Shown: positions 24,393 through 33,700 of the stretch, piece by piece | Numbering within the stretch: position 1 is the first letter of the stretch | Layout: each line of letters starts with the position of its first letter | IMG/VR virus record: IMGVR_UViG_3300045146_000214 | Span: 1 to 64,000 of that record | Strand: one strand, 5' to 3' | DNA length: 64,000 nucleotides | Source of the DNA: a virus | Program-made: the position numbers and the translations under genes | The notes under the pieces: generated by a model | Told to the model about the DNA's origin: nothing | Databases searched by the model: none | What the model saw: the letters and a program-made list of their open reading frames with translations, nothing else

Positions 24393-25562
24393 TTATTCTT
24401 CTTCACTAACCTCTTCAAGCTCATAAGAATTGTTAAATGTTTTAATTTTATCCACCATATGCTTTAGCGAATCCCGAAACTCATCGGTATTGACTTTATC
24501 CTTATCGCCTCCAAGAATATGCTCTGCACCAGCAAAGGGCGTTTCTTTTTCTGCCAATTCCACAAAAACCTCAGAAACGTTTGATTTATTGAATTTAATA
24601 TTGGTGTTATAAAAGTTACACCACGCTCCTGCTTGTTCAATAAAACCTTCTTGCTTACCAATATTAATAAAGCCACTAAGAGGGTTAATTCCCTTGTCAT
24701 ACAATATGTCATATTCAACCTTGATGTCGGGAATGTAAATCTTATTCTTAATGACTTTAAGTTCGCCTTGAATTCCAATAGTTTTCTTTGTATCGGAATC
24801 TTGAATTTTTGCACGTGTTTTTGTCTGAACTCTCAATGAAGCATGGAATCTAAATGCAGATCCACCAGATGTAGTTGTTGAGTCGCCAAAAACTAGACCA
24901 ATTTTCTGTCGTGTCTGATTGATACAGATAAGTGTAATTTTCTGCCGCGCAATTTGTCCGGTGAGTTTGCGAAGACCCTTTGAATTAAGTCTCGCTCGTT
25001 CAGCCATTTCCGCATCTGAAATATCGCCATTAAGCTCTTTTGCCGTTGGTGTTGCCGTTACCGAGTCCCATACCATAGTAACATATTTTTCCGGTATCTT
25101 TTCACGTATCATTTTAACGGCACCTTCAATTTGCATCCACACACTTTCCAATGTTTCTGGATGAACGCGCATAAGTTTGTCAATGTCGCCACCTTGTCGT
25201 GCAAAATATTCCTTCCAAAATGCGTATTCTGTATCAAAAAGAATAGGAATGCCACCACGCCGCTGTGTTTCAATAACCGACATGGTGCTTAACAGTGTCT
25301 TACCACTTGCCTCTGACCCAAATACTTCAGTTACACGGCCAACAGGAAATCCACCAGTAACCGGCTTTCCAGAAATAGCATAGTTAATGCCATAATTGCC
25401 CGTTGAGATAAACTCATCACATGAAAAATCATCGGCACTTAATACTGACAAATCCGAGTCTGGCCCCATTGCCTCTCGAAGACTGTTGGCAATGTCACTG
25501 ATCATTTCACTGTTCATCGGTTTTTGTATTGTTTCTTCATCTATTCTTTTCTTTCTCGACAT
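24393..25562 (-). CDS. uvsX: RecA/UvsX recombinase
   Basis: A 389-aa strand-exchange ATPase. Walker A is GSEASGKT (residues 82-89), the catalytic Glu region FDTEYAFW (109-116), Walker B VTMVWDSVTA (161-170), and CINQTRQKIGLVFGDSTTTSGGSAFRFHAS covers the L2 loop and Gln switch (key residues N-Q-T-R and the GG turn). It forms filaments on ssDNA with UvsY as loader and the SSB as partner, all within 5 kb. A strong ribosome site (AAAAGGAG) precedes the ATG. Confidence 0.92.
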   Translation of the reverse strand: MSRKKRIDEETIQKPMNSEMISDIANSLREAMGPDSDLSVLSADDFSCDEFISTGNYGINYAISGKPVTGGFPVGRVTEVFGSEASGKTLLSTMSVIETQRRGGIPILFDTEYAFWKEYFARQGGDIDKLMRVHPETLESVWMQIEGAVKMIREKIPEKYVTMVWDSVTATPTAKELNGDISDAEMAERARLNSKGLRKLTGQIARQKITLICINQTRQKIGLVFGDSTTTSGGSAFRFHASLRVQTKTRAKIQDSDTKKTIGIQGELKVIKNKIYIPDIKVEYDILYDKGINPLSGFINIGKQEGFIEQAGAWCNFYNTNIKFNKSNVSEVFVELAEKETPFAGAEHILGGDKDKVNTDEFRDSLKHMVDKIKTFNNSYELEEVSEEE

Positions 25563-25582
25563 ATACTTAACTCCTTTTAGCT

Positions 25583-26734
25583 TTATAGTTTTTCGATTTT
25601 TTCACCTCTACCATATTTTTCGATAAGATTAACAAATTGTTGTTCGTCTTTACCTACCCAATTAAACAATCCTGATGTTTTTGTAATCGGCAAAAATCCA
25701 TGAATATGAGTGTATAACTTACGAAATCCACGCAGTTGTTGTTTTGTCCACCCCCTACTAACATAGGTGTGTCTCTTCAACGAAGTTAATGGCTCATATT
25801 CTTGTGGAAATAAAAACACCGTCTTGCCAACCTTTAACACTGATTTTTCTACACACCGTAACTTTTGATATAGCTCTTGTGGTGTATCATTAAAGTTATA
25901 CAGAAAATATGCAAAGTATTCTGCTCTAACTTTATGAGCTTTACACCAAAGTAATGACCGTTCCAATTCTTCTATTTGCTTCCATTTATCAAGTGCAAAA
26001 CGAATATACGTTGTTCCGTTTTTTGACTGTGATAAAAACGACACTTTAGCCAATGCCTGTATTTGCTCTTCTGTAATGATTAAATTATCCAAACCTTGTG
26101 AGAAATCAACGGGCAGATTATTTTCTCTAATCTCATCAACAATCTGAACAAAGTTTGGATGCGCAGTAAAGTTATTATCAAAAAGAACCAAGCCGTCAAA
26201 ATTCCGTTGCTTTTTCGCCTCCTCTATAACGGTAGATATTGACGGCATTGGTTTAAATGCGCCTTCGATTTTCGGCACACAACAAAAACCACATGTGTTT
26301 GGGCATCCTCTTGAGGCATACATTATAATTTTGTTGGTCGAAATGCCGTGTTCTTCCAAGGCGCGGTAATCTGGGATCACACTGTCTAAGTCATTATCAA
26401 GCCCAACGTGTGTTACAATATTATGATTGTCTTTAAAATACTGTGGCATTAATGACGCAAATATTCCTCCAACAACCCATCGTGCATGTGGAAACAGTTT
26501 TTGATAATGACTAATCCAATCGCTATACTTAGAAGCGTTATATGTAAAAAGAGTAGAAAGAAAGATAGTATCTGGAACAAACTCAATGTGCTTCGCCTTA
26601 TCCGAATGAATTTGATATTGAATATTGTTGGTATTACAATATGTTATCATCTTCATGGTCGCTAACGACGGGTGTTTTGTTTTGATGTCTTTCGGCACCA
26701 AAATAACTACCTTATCTTTCTTCTCTATGTTCAT
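25583..26734 (-). CDS. Radical SAM enzyme with putative N-terminal B12-binding-like domain
   Basis: A 383-aa protein. The 4Fe-4S motif CPNTCGFC (C144-x3-C148-x2-C151) defines radical SAM. Residues ~1-125 form a Rossmann-like domain (VVILVPKD ... WVVGGIFASLMPQYF ... ALEEHG) laid out like the cobalamin-binding domain of class B and related radical SAM enzymes, though the D-x-H-x-x-G motif is not obvious. The C-terminal part (LFDNNFTAHPNFVQI, FRKLYTHIHGF) fits the partial TIM barrel. The reaction is unknown: methylation or ring modification of nucleic acid, protein or a small molecule are options. Its place between uvsX and the SSB gene hints at a nucleic-acid role. Confidence 0.78.
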   Translation of the reverse strand: MNIEKKDKVVILVPKDIKTKHPSLATMKMITYCNTNNIQYQIHSDKAKHIEFVPDTIFLSTLFTYNASKYSDWISHYQKLFPHARWVVGGIFASLMPQYFKDNHNIVTHVGLDNDLDSVIPDYRALEEHGISTNKIIMYASRGCPNTCGFCCVPKIEGAFKPMPSISTVIEEAKKQRNFDGLVLFDNNFTAHPNFVQIVDEIRENNLPVDFSQGLDNLIITEEQIQALAKVSFLSQSKNGTTYIRFALDKWKQIEELERSLLWCKAHKVRAEYFAYFLYNFNDTPQELYQKLRCVEKSVLKVGKTVFLFPQEYEPLTSLKRHTYVSRGWTKQQLRGFRKLYTHIHGFLPITKTSGLFNWVGKDEQQFVNLIEKYGRGEKIEKL

Positions 26735-26752
26735 ACATCACCAACAATGATG

Positions 26753-27724
26753 TTATTCACTATCTTCAAACTGCAATTGGTTTGTCAGAATAGCAAGACG
26801 GTCAGTGACGCTTGGCTCCTTTTTGTCTTGTGCCTTTTTTGGTGTATTTGAAGGAATTTCAATTTCAAGTTCTTCAACAATCGGCTCGCTCTTTGCCTGT
26901 AGTTCCGGTTTGGTTGCCTCTGCGCCGACAACATCTGTAATGGAACTCTTTGGCGTAAATGTTCGTGCGCTGGCCTTGTTGCCAACCTTAACCAAGTTCA
27001 CCAATTCTTCTTGGCCGATTTCCTTCAAATACTCAATCAGCAATTGCTCTGTTTCTTCTTGAGAGTATACCTTTGGTTGATATTGACGCAAATCAAAACG
27101 CTTGGACAGAATTGCATCAATTTCATCCTGCGACTTTGCCAAAGGACTTGCGGTAAAGTCAAACGAAGACTTACTATAATCTGGATATGGATCCTTACCG
27201 CCTGTTGATTCAACAATAACGTTATAGTCTCGCCCTGTTTGCGGATTAGTAATATCCCAATCTTGATCTTTAGTCTTTAGACGTTGAATACCCGCAAGAA
27301 TATTTTCCCTTACCTTCTTACCGACATTCCACACCTGAACGCCCTTGTCCTCTTGACCTCTTACAACAACGTTGAAGATGAACCGTGTGTAACGTTTGAT
27401 GTCAGAAGCAAATGCGATGTTTTCCGCAACGTCACTATCGTAAAGTCTGCTGACAAAGTTGCACACTGGACAACGTTCATCGTTAATGATTTTTAGACAC
27501 CCGACGTTCTTAACCTTCTCTCCAACAAGGCGATGGCGCGCTGTGATTTCAAAGAACCAATCTGGATTTGTTGTAATGTCATCTCCACCAGGAAGAATTC
27601 GCACCATGAAATCCTGACCTGGCTTCGGCAAAAACAGATTTTGCTGTGTAGCGAATTTTGTCTTACCGCTATCACGGTTGTAAATCTTGATAACTGACTC
27701 ATAATCGAACGATGGCTTACTCAT
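26753..27724 (-). CDS. 32: ssDNA-binding protein (T4 gp32-like)
   Basis: A 323-aa protein. The zinc ligands H64, C76, C85 and C88 (HRLV ... GCLKII ... RCPVCNF) nearly coincide with those of T4 gp32 (H64, C77, C87, C90). The N-terminus is basic (cooperativity domain) and the C-terminal ~70 residues are acidic (VEELEIEIPS ... QLQFEDSE), which in gp32 recruits partner proteins. I start at MSKPSF because AAGGAG lies 8 nt upstream; an ATG 11 codons earlier would put that site inside the gene. It has its own consensus promoter and a ~65-nt leader. Confidence 0.9.
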   Translation of the reverse strand: MSKPSFDYESVIKIYNRDSGKTKFATQQNLFLPKPGQDFMVRILPGGDDITTNPDWFFEITARHRLVGEKVKNVGCLKIINDERCPVCNFVSRLYDSDVAENIAFASDIKRYTRFIFNVVVRGQEDKGVQVWNVGKKVRENILAGIQRLKTKDQDWDITNPQTGRDYNVIVESTGGKDPYPDYSKSSFDFTASPLAKSQDEIDAILSKRFDLRQYQPKVYSQEETEQLLIEYLKEIGQEELVNLVKVGNKASARTFTPKSSITDVVGAEATKPELQAKSEPIVEELEIEIPSNTPKKAQDKKEPSVTDRLAILTNQLQFEDSE

Positions 27725-27768
27725 TGTAACTCCTTGTTTTTTATTATTTTGTAACACGTATAAAATAA

Positions 27769-27781
27769 CAGCACGGTGCTG
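27769..27781. promoter_or_regulatory. Perfect palindrome in the SSB leader
   Basis: CAGCACGGTGCTG, a 6-bp inverted repeat around one G, lies about 8-20 nt downstream of the expected transcription start and 45 nt before the SSB start codon. It could be an operator for a repressor or a 5' mRNA hairpin. T4 gp32 represses its own translation through a leader structure, so an autoregulatory role is possible but unproven. Confidence 0.5.
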
Positions 27782-27795
27782 AAATTTTCAACTCT

Positions 27796-27824
27796 AGTAT
27801 AGCACAATTTCCATGAATTGTCAA
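27796..27824 (-). promoter_or_regulatory. Consensus sigma70 promoter for the SSB gene
   Basis: On the minus strand, -35 TTGACA (27824-27819), a 17-bp spacer and -10 TATACT (27801-27796). Expected start near 27789. It sits in the gap between uvsY and the SSB gene and would drive SSB, the radical SAM enzyme, uvsX and onward. One mismatch from the ideal bacterial promoter, consistent with early expression by unmodified host RNA polymerase. Confidence 0.85.
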
Positions 27825-27836
27825 TTTCTCATCACT

Positions 27837-28277
27837 TTATTGTGCATTGTCCATTTTTTGTTCTGCTCGCATATTCGCCGACAGAGTAACCAACAAATCC
27901 TTTTGTGCAATCAGTGCCATAAGAAAACTATAAAGAACTTGCTCATTTGCTCTTACACGAAAATACTCTTCATATGCAGCAATAACTCTTTCATCTGTAT
28001 CAACAACAGCTTCAATCTGTGCTTGTGTCACCTTCCCTTTATGACATGCTCGTATTTCCAAATCAACCTGTGATTTTGTCTTTTTTACAAGCCATTCCTG
28101 CCTATCAGCTATTGATTTACTCTTGCTATGTAACAGACCATAAAAAGAAATATTACTGGCACACTCACTAATGTGATTAGAAATTTTTGTTGGATCTATT
28201 CGTGTTAATTCACGAACGTCAATTTTGTTAATCTTTCCATCAATTTGAATATCCAATTCACAGTTAATGATTTCCAT
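27837..28277 (-). CDS. uvsY: Recombination mediator, UvsY-like
   Basis: A 146-aa helical protein. The pattern IDPTKISNHISECASNI, a basic helix with RQEWLVKKTKSQVDLEIR, then GKVTQAQIEAVVDTDERV and a final AQKDLLVTLSANMRAE helix follows T4 UvsY (single-helix tract, K-x-T-x-x-x-I-x-x-x-V-x-x-D motif, C-terminal helix). UvsY loads UvsX onto gp32-coated ssDNA. Position between uvsW and the SSB gene supports this. ATG 28277 is chosen because GAAGGAGA lies just upstream; an ATG 5 codons earlier would engulf it. Confidence 0.65.
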   Translation of the reverse strand: MEIINCELDIQIDGKINKIDVRELTRIDPTKISNHISECASNISFYGLLHSKSKSIADRQEWLVKKTKSQVDLEIRACHKGKVTQAQIEAVVDTDERVIAAYEEYFRVRANEQVLYSFLMALIAQKDLLVTLSANMRAEQKMDNAQ

Positions 28278-28303
28278 AATATTCTCCTTCACTCATTGAA
28301 AAC

Positions 28304-29755
28304 TCAATTATTAATAATGTTCTTCACAACATCATACAATTGACCGTTACTATCAATGTCAACTACGGAAACTCTATTCTTACCAAATGTTTCCTTGTAT
28401 ATCTCAACACGTTCTTGACTATGTGATATGGTATTACTATCATCATCATAAAAATCATACACTGTCACCGCACCTTCTTTGTTCATTCGTAATGCTCTGC
28501 CTATTTTTTGAATTACCGGAATATCTGTTTTTGACCCACTGGCATTAATCATTACTGCAAAACCACCACGAATGTCAATACCAACACCAAGCACTTGTTC
28601 GTTTCCTAACAGTATTTTTGATTTGCCGCTTTCAAAATCTGCAATCATTTCTTTTCGTTCAGACAACGGCGTTTCTCCACACAGATATGGTGTATGTAAT
28701 ATTTTTGAGAGAAACTCTCCATGGTCTTTTCTACGCACTAAAATAAACACTTTGTCGTTAGTATGCTTCTTCACCAATGAAACAATAAGCATGTTGCGAT
28801 ACACGTTGTAGACATATACTCTATTTTCAACTGCCGTCCACGCATTTGCCGAGTCCAACTTATCTTCATTTTGTTTATCTATGATACTTTTTTCACTACG
28901 ATTGCGCACCATAACGATTGTCGGCTCTGCCAAAACTTTTTCATCACGGTCAAGCAACTCTGACACCTTCAATTCATACAATAGTTTACCATATTGACCT
29001 ATCAATGTCAAATATTCAACAGATTTTGGCGAATGGAACGTTGCGGAAAAACCAAATTTATTATAGGCATTGGTGCATTTCTTAATAACACTTTCATAGC
29101 TTTTCGCCACAGCAGTATGAATTTCGTCAACAATAACCAATTTATAGTCGCTATAGTTAGTTATTTTGTCGGAAGATTGTACAAGCAGAATACATACTTG
29201 ATGATTTTGATATTCAACATCCGATTCTGAGTGGATTAAATCACAGTCTATGCCCCATTCGGATAATCTTGCATATAGCTGTTCAGCAAGATTTTTTCGG
29301 TGTACAAGCACAAGTGTTTTGGTATTATACAATTTTATGAGTGTTGAGAAGATAACGGTTTTGCCTGAAGATGTTGGAGATTTGATTAAACCGTTACCGT
29401 TGTTAAGACAGGAAAGAATACAGTCTTTTTGATAGTCGCGTAACTGTATGTCTTTTGGAATTTCACTTTCGTGAAACTGCGGCATTATCAACTCACAATT
29501 GGATTTGATGGAAACTTCACAGCCATTTTCACTCAGGAAGTCAGCAACAAAAGGACTCAAACATTGGAGAAATCTATTCGTCTTTAAAGAAAAGAAATGT
29601 TTTTTACCGTCCCATATCCTATTTTTATATGCCTGTGACCATATTGCATTTAGGCATTTGACTGACAAGAAGTCATCAAGTTGTCTTGCCAATTCATTGC
29701 TTATTATGGGAATTCGCGCCCAATAAGCATTCTCTATAATGATTTGTATTTTCAA
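28304..29755 (-). CDS. uvsW: UvsW-like superfamily 2 helicase
   Basis: A 483-aa helicase. The N-terminal ~100 residues resemble the UvsW N-domain (AIWSQAYKNRIWDGKKHFF). Motifs: LRDYQKDCI (Q), SPTSSGKT (I, 126-133), LVLVHRKNLAEQ (Ia), VIVDEIH (II, 208-214), GFSATF (III), GVGIDIRGG (V) and QKIGRALRMN (VI). UvsW unwinds R-loops and recombination branches and turns off origin-dependent initiation late in T4 infection. The only start that keeps the N-domain is a TTG at 29755. It is the first leftward gene beside the divergent control region. Confidence 0.88.
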   Translation of the reverse strand: MKIQIIIENAYWARIPIISNELARQLDDFLSVKCLNAIWSQAYKNRIWDGKKHFFSLKTNRFLQCLSPFVADFLSENGCEVSIKSNCELIMPQFHESEIPKDIQLRDYQKDCILSCLNNGNGLIKSPTSSGKTVIFSTLIKLYNTKTLVLVHRKNLAEQLYARLSEWGIDCDLIHSESDVEYQNHQVCILLVQSSDKITNYSDYKLVIVDEIHTAVAKSYESVIKKCTNAYNKFGFSATFHSPKSVEYLTLIGQYGKLLYELKVSELLDRDEKVLAEPTIVMVRNRSEKSIIDKQNEDKLDSANAWTAVENRVYVYNVYRNMLIVSLVKKHTNDKVFILVRRKDHGEFLSKILHTPYLCGETPLSERKEMIADFESGKSKILLGNEQVLGVGIDIRGGFAVMINASGSKTDIPVIQKIGRALRMNKEGAVTVYDFYDDDSNTISHSQERVEIYKETFGKNRVSVVDIDSNGQLYDVVKNIINN

Positions 29756-29791
29756 TTATATAACCCATTAAAATAAAATGTTGACGAAAAT

Positions 29792-29820
29792 TTGACACAA
29801 TTTCTACTTTTCGTTATAAT
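29792..29820 (+). promoter_or_regulatory. Perfect-consensus sigma70 promoter, rightward
   Basis: TTGACA (29792-29797), 17-bp spacer, TATAAT (29815-29820), a full match at both hexamers. Expected start near 29827, giving a ~280-nt leader, or a separate non-coding RNA, before the first rightward gene. The 7-bp repeat array lies inside this transcript. A second TTGACG lies 11 bp upstream of the -35. Confidence 0.9.
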
Positions 29821-29884
29821 TAAAACGCAGAAGCAGAAGCAGATAGCTCACGCTTGGGAAAAACAATACTATACAGAACATTAA

Positions 29885-29900
29885 TGTACTTTAGTGTACA
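29885..29900. promoter_or_regulatory. Inverted repeat TGTAC-N6-GTACA
   Basis: A 16-bp operator-like palindrome about 60 bp downstream of the expected start of the rightward promoter; it runs into the first repeat unit of the heptad array. Shape fits a dimeric regulator site; none of the proteins in the window is an obvious candidate. Confidence 0.4.
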
Positions 29901-29973
29901 GATTACAGATTACAGAGTACAGAGTACAGAGTACAGAGTACAGAGTACAGAGTACAGAGTACAGAGTACAGAA
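29897..29973. repeat. 7-bp tandem array, 11 units
   Basis: Two TACAGAT, eight TACAGAG and one TACAGAA, end to end, with a detached TACAGAT at 29980. The period is 7, so it is not coding. It lies in the presumed leader of the rightward transcript. Possible roles: iterons for an initiator, a protein-titrating DNA or RNA decoy, or simple slippage. Near-identical units suggest recent expansion or selection. Confidence 0.9.
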
Positions 29974-30019
29974 GAAGAGTACAGATGCTCCGCTTGAGAG
30001 AATATATATTAAGAATAAT

Positions 30020-30037
30020 CATTAAAGTTCTTTAATG
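30020..30037. promoter_or_regulatory. Perfect palindrome CATTAAAG-TT-CTTTAATG
   Basis: An 18-bp inverted repeat with 8-bp arms about 70 bp before the first rightward start codon. The 2-nt centre is too small for a good RNA loop and no U-run follows, so a protein-binding site is likelier than a terminator. Confidence 0.4.
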
Positions 30038-30105
30038 TACTGTATAGTATTAACTTCCGAAACTTGTGGTAATCTATAACAATATACACAATATGGAGTA
30101 AAATC

Positions 30106-30741
30106 ATGTTGGAAAAAATTTATACGCAAAATAAGCTCGATACGAAAGAAAAGTTTGTTGACTATTACAACTCTAAGTTTCGAGCAAGAGCAGCACAGGA
30201 ACATTCGCCGGTGTTCTTTAAAATTTCTGTCAATGGTAAGATGAAAACTCATATTCAAAAGATATGGGACTTTTTTACCATGTTTCCAGAAATTGATTTG
30301 CGTCATTATACGGATTGTGTGTTTCAATACAGTGAAGACTTGAATGGATGTTTGCCGCATAGATTCCTTTCAAAGAAGTATGTTTTGCGTTATAGTAAGT
30401 ATATTCAAGATAAGAACCATCAAGTAACCAACAAAGATCATTTGCATTTATTGGTTGAACTTGAACTTAAAAACTTTTTGGATGAGCTTATAAAAGGAAA
30501 GAAGAAATACATGGATATGTTTAATGGTGTGTTTCCGTTAGCTTCTTCAATTTCACTTTATAACTTTCCTCCTGTTTCTATTCTGGCAATATCAAAAAGC
30601 TATATGCGCTATTACCTTAATGCAAACGATAAAACATTACCAAATCCTGAAGCGTTGTCGTATATTGTATGCATTGTTAAGCAATATCCAGAATTGCTGA
30701 ATAAACTTAAACAAATAATTGGTGACGACTTTACCATATGA
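30106..30741 (+). CDS. Hypothetical protein, first rightward gene
   Basis: A 211-aa basic, helix-rich protein starting MLEKIYTQNKLDTKEK. It has a good ribosome site (TATGGAG) and ends in a 4-nt ATGA overlap with the CCA-fusion gene. No membrane segment or known motif. Residues ~105-150 (HLHLLVELELKNFLDELIKGKKKYMDMF, key features alternating Leu and Lys) look like a long amphipathic helix. I do not recognise it. Coupling to the next gene suggests a shared task. Confidence 0.7.
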   Translation: MLEKIYTQNKLDTKEKFVDYYNSKFRARAAQEHSPVFFKISVNGKMKTHIQKIWDFFTMFPEIDLRHYTDCVFQYSEDLNGCLPHRFLSKKYVLRYSKYIQDKNHQVTNKDHLHLLVELELKNFLDELIKGKKKYMDMFNGVFPLASSISLYNFPPVSILAISKSYMRYYLNANDKTLPNPEALSYIVCIVKQYPELLNKLKQIIGDDFTI

Positions 30742-33700
30742 TATATAAGAAACTGTTTGAAACTCCAGATAAATTGTATCTTGATGATGGCGGCGTTGTG
30801 GTGTTTGCCGCCAAGAATAACATTACGTTTATTACGCAAGGTGATAGTTACGCATTTTGTCAGAATGGAACATACGTCCCAATTCCGTATGCCTCGATAA
30901 GTGACACACCATATAAACTTGCGCAACCAGTTCGTATTGTAGTAGTTGATAAAAATGTTGTTGTTTTTCAAAAAGATATTAATATCAATGATAAAATGTT
31001 AATGTCATCACCCGAAGAAAAAACTAAGATGTTATCACATATTAATTTTCTTGAATTTTTGAATAAACTGGAAAATGATGAAGGTTTAATACCAAAATTT
31101 GTAAAAGGTGAAAATATACAGGGAAGAGTTTTTACAAATTATAAGACAATTTCTCTTTGGCATACTGTTAGTTTTGATTGGATGTTAAAGTTTTACAGCG
31201 TGTTCAAGAATGTTGCTGAACGGTATTATAATGTCAATGTTGATGAAAATTGGGATTTTGAAATTCCTAATAAGGTAACGACCTATATGAAAGGTTATAC
31301 TAAGTATAAGATTTCATCGTTGCATAATAGTAAAGAGAGAGTGGCGCTTATTAATGATGCTTATAAGAACCAGCCAAGCTATTATGATGATAGTTATAAT
31401 CGAAAAGTTAGTGGTTTGTTAAAGGAAACAAAACAAGAGCGTTTTTTACGACTGCTTGAAAATCCAGATATATTTTATGTTATAGGTGACGCTGGCAACA
31501 TTACTGACAGATTGTATTTTGATGAGAGTGATGATAATATTACGTTTATTGCTTGCGGAAAAAGTATTGTGTTTGTTAAAAACTTTAATTATTATGATGA
31601 TTCTTCTGCGCCATTTTATGTGATTGTTAATAACGGAAAATTTCTCGATAAAGGATATATTACTGAAAAGAAATTTCCCAAATTTGGTTCAAACAATTAT
31701 GGTAATCATTCGCGTGGTGATGTTATTGGTATAACACATTGGAACATTGGTTCTTTTCTTGACAACTACAAACAATACAATAAAAAATTCGTCGAAGATT
31801 TTTTAAATCACGAGACGCCTATACAAGGAAGAATATTTCCACTATATAATGCAGTATCACTATGGAAGCAAGTTTCTTCATCTTGGGCAAAAACGTTTTA
31901 TGATATATTTTTAAGAGTTGCGGAGAATTTTTCGCTAGAGTTTGATGATGATTGGTTTATAGAAATTCCGAGTTCTTCATATAACATAGAACAAAAGAAT
32001 TATGTTCTTAAAAGATTTTCTGAGATAATTGATGATACTAACTCTAAAAATAATGTCAATTTTGGAAGTTGGAAGTCTATGGAGCCGCCAGAAGGTATAG
32101 ACCTATATGCATGGAAGGAAATTAAGAGAGCCGGTAGTGAGTATGTTGTTAATCTTTTACAAGTGATGAACCGTTACAAGAAAGAGAAACCGAAAGTATG
32201 GAAGAAATATGTGGAATATATTAACGATACATATAAAATGCAGCCGAGCTATTACAGTGATAATCTGAACCGCATGGCTGATGAAATGTTTCTGTTGGAG
32301 GATACGTTAAAAGATTGGTCATCGTCTGTTCAAAAATATGATATGCTTGTTAAGGCACTAGAAGTCATAAAGATAATCAACCAATATGGAAAAGCATATA
32401 TTGTTGGTGGTTCAGTGCGCGATATACTTATGGGCAAAGAACCAAACGATATTGATATTGCAACAACATTGTCAACACAAGAGATAAAAGAGATTTTTCA
32501 AGATAGTTCTGATAATATCGGCCAATCGGAAAAATTTGGCATTGTAATGGTAAAATACCAAAATTATAATTTTGAGATTGCACAATTACGTAATGATGGT
32601 GAATATTCTGATGGCCGTCGTCCAGAAACAGTAGAGCTTGGCGTTTCGGAAAAAGAAGATGCAGCGCGGCGAGATTTTACTATTAATTCAATGTTGATTG
32701 ATGTTGATGGAAATATTCTTGATTATTTTGGTGGCCAAACAGATATTCAAAATAAGAAAATAAGAGCAGTGGGCAATGCGAATGATAGGTTTAAAGAGGA
32801 CAAATTAAGAATTATGCGCGCTATACGGTTTGCCTCTCGCTTAGGTTTTGAAATTGAACCAGATACATTCAATGCCATTAAAGACAATGCCAATGCTATT
32901 ACAAATGTTTCTGTAGAACGCATTACAAAAGAACTTGTCAAAATGGCTGAACAGACTGGTGATAAGTTTGCCGATGCTATTGTTACTCTCAAGGATGCAG
33001 GAATTCTCCAAAAGATAATTCCAGAAATTGTAGAAATGGAAAAATTTGATCAATCTTTAAAACATCATCCAGAAGGCGCAAAAGTAAAGAACATTATTAC
33101 GAATGTGATTGAGGACTATAATCCACAAAATCAAGAGCATTTGGATGATACCAAGTATTTAATGGTAAAAAAGGGCAACGTGTTAGATCATACTTTGGCT
33201 GCGTTACGCCAAAACAAGATTGCAGATCCTATTATCAATCTTTCAATTCTTCTTCACGATGTGGGTAAGATAAAAACATTCAAAATGTCAGAGGATGGTA
33301 AGATGCGTTATTTGTATCATGCTGAAGTTGGTGTTAATGTGGTTAATGACATTTGTGATAGACTTAAAATTGATAATAAAACTCGTCGGGCGATTGTATT
33401 TGCGACGTTAAATCATATGAAAATGCACGAAGTATTAAATATGCGCACGTCAAAAATATATAATCTCATTCAAAATGAAGATTGGGATGTGCTATATGCT
33501 GTGACCTATTGTGATGATATTTGTAGAAAAGGTGCCAACACTCGATGGGATGAAGTTGGGAAAAAGATAGAAGAGTTGGTAAGAAAGTTTAAAGACTCAA
33601 AAGCAATTAAAGATGTAGTAAATGGTGAACTGGTTATGAAAACGCTCAATATACCACCTGGTAAAAAGGTTGGATACGTTATACAAAAAACAATTAATTG

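Larger units (their letters stand above)
29756..30105. other. Divergent intergenic control region, candidate origin
   Basis: The largest gap between genes, separating all leftward replication genes from all rightward ones. It holds a perfect rightward sigma70 promoter, a TGTAC-N6-GTACA inverted repeat, an 11-unit 7-bp repeat array, a 16/18-bp palindrome, and two related ~17-bp elements (CAGATAGCTCACGCTTGGG at 29840 and CAGATGCTCCGCTTGAG at 29982). TTAATGTACT occurs at 29881 and, as TTTAATGTACT, at 30031. Repeats plus divergence and AT-richness fit a replication origin or a promoter hub; nothing here proves initiation. No tRNA or small gene seen. Confidence 0.6.

Noticed and set aside
29897-29973. 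CRISPR array
   Set aside because: Units are 7 bp with no spacers, and there are no cas genes.
30020-30037. Intrinsic terminator
   Set aside because: The palindrome has only a 2-nt centre and no T-run on either side.
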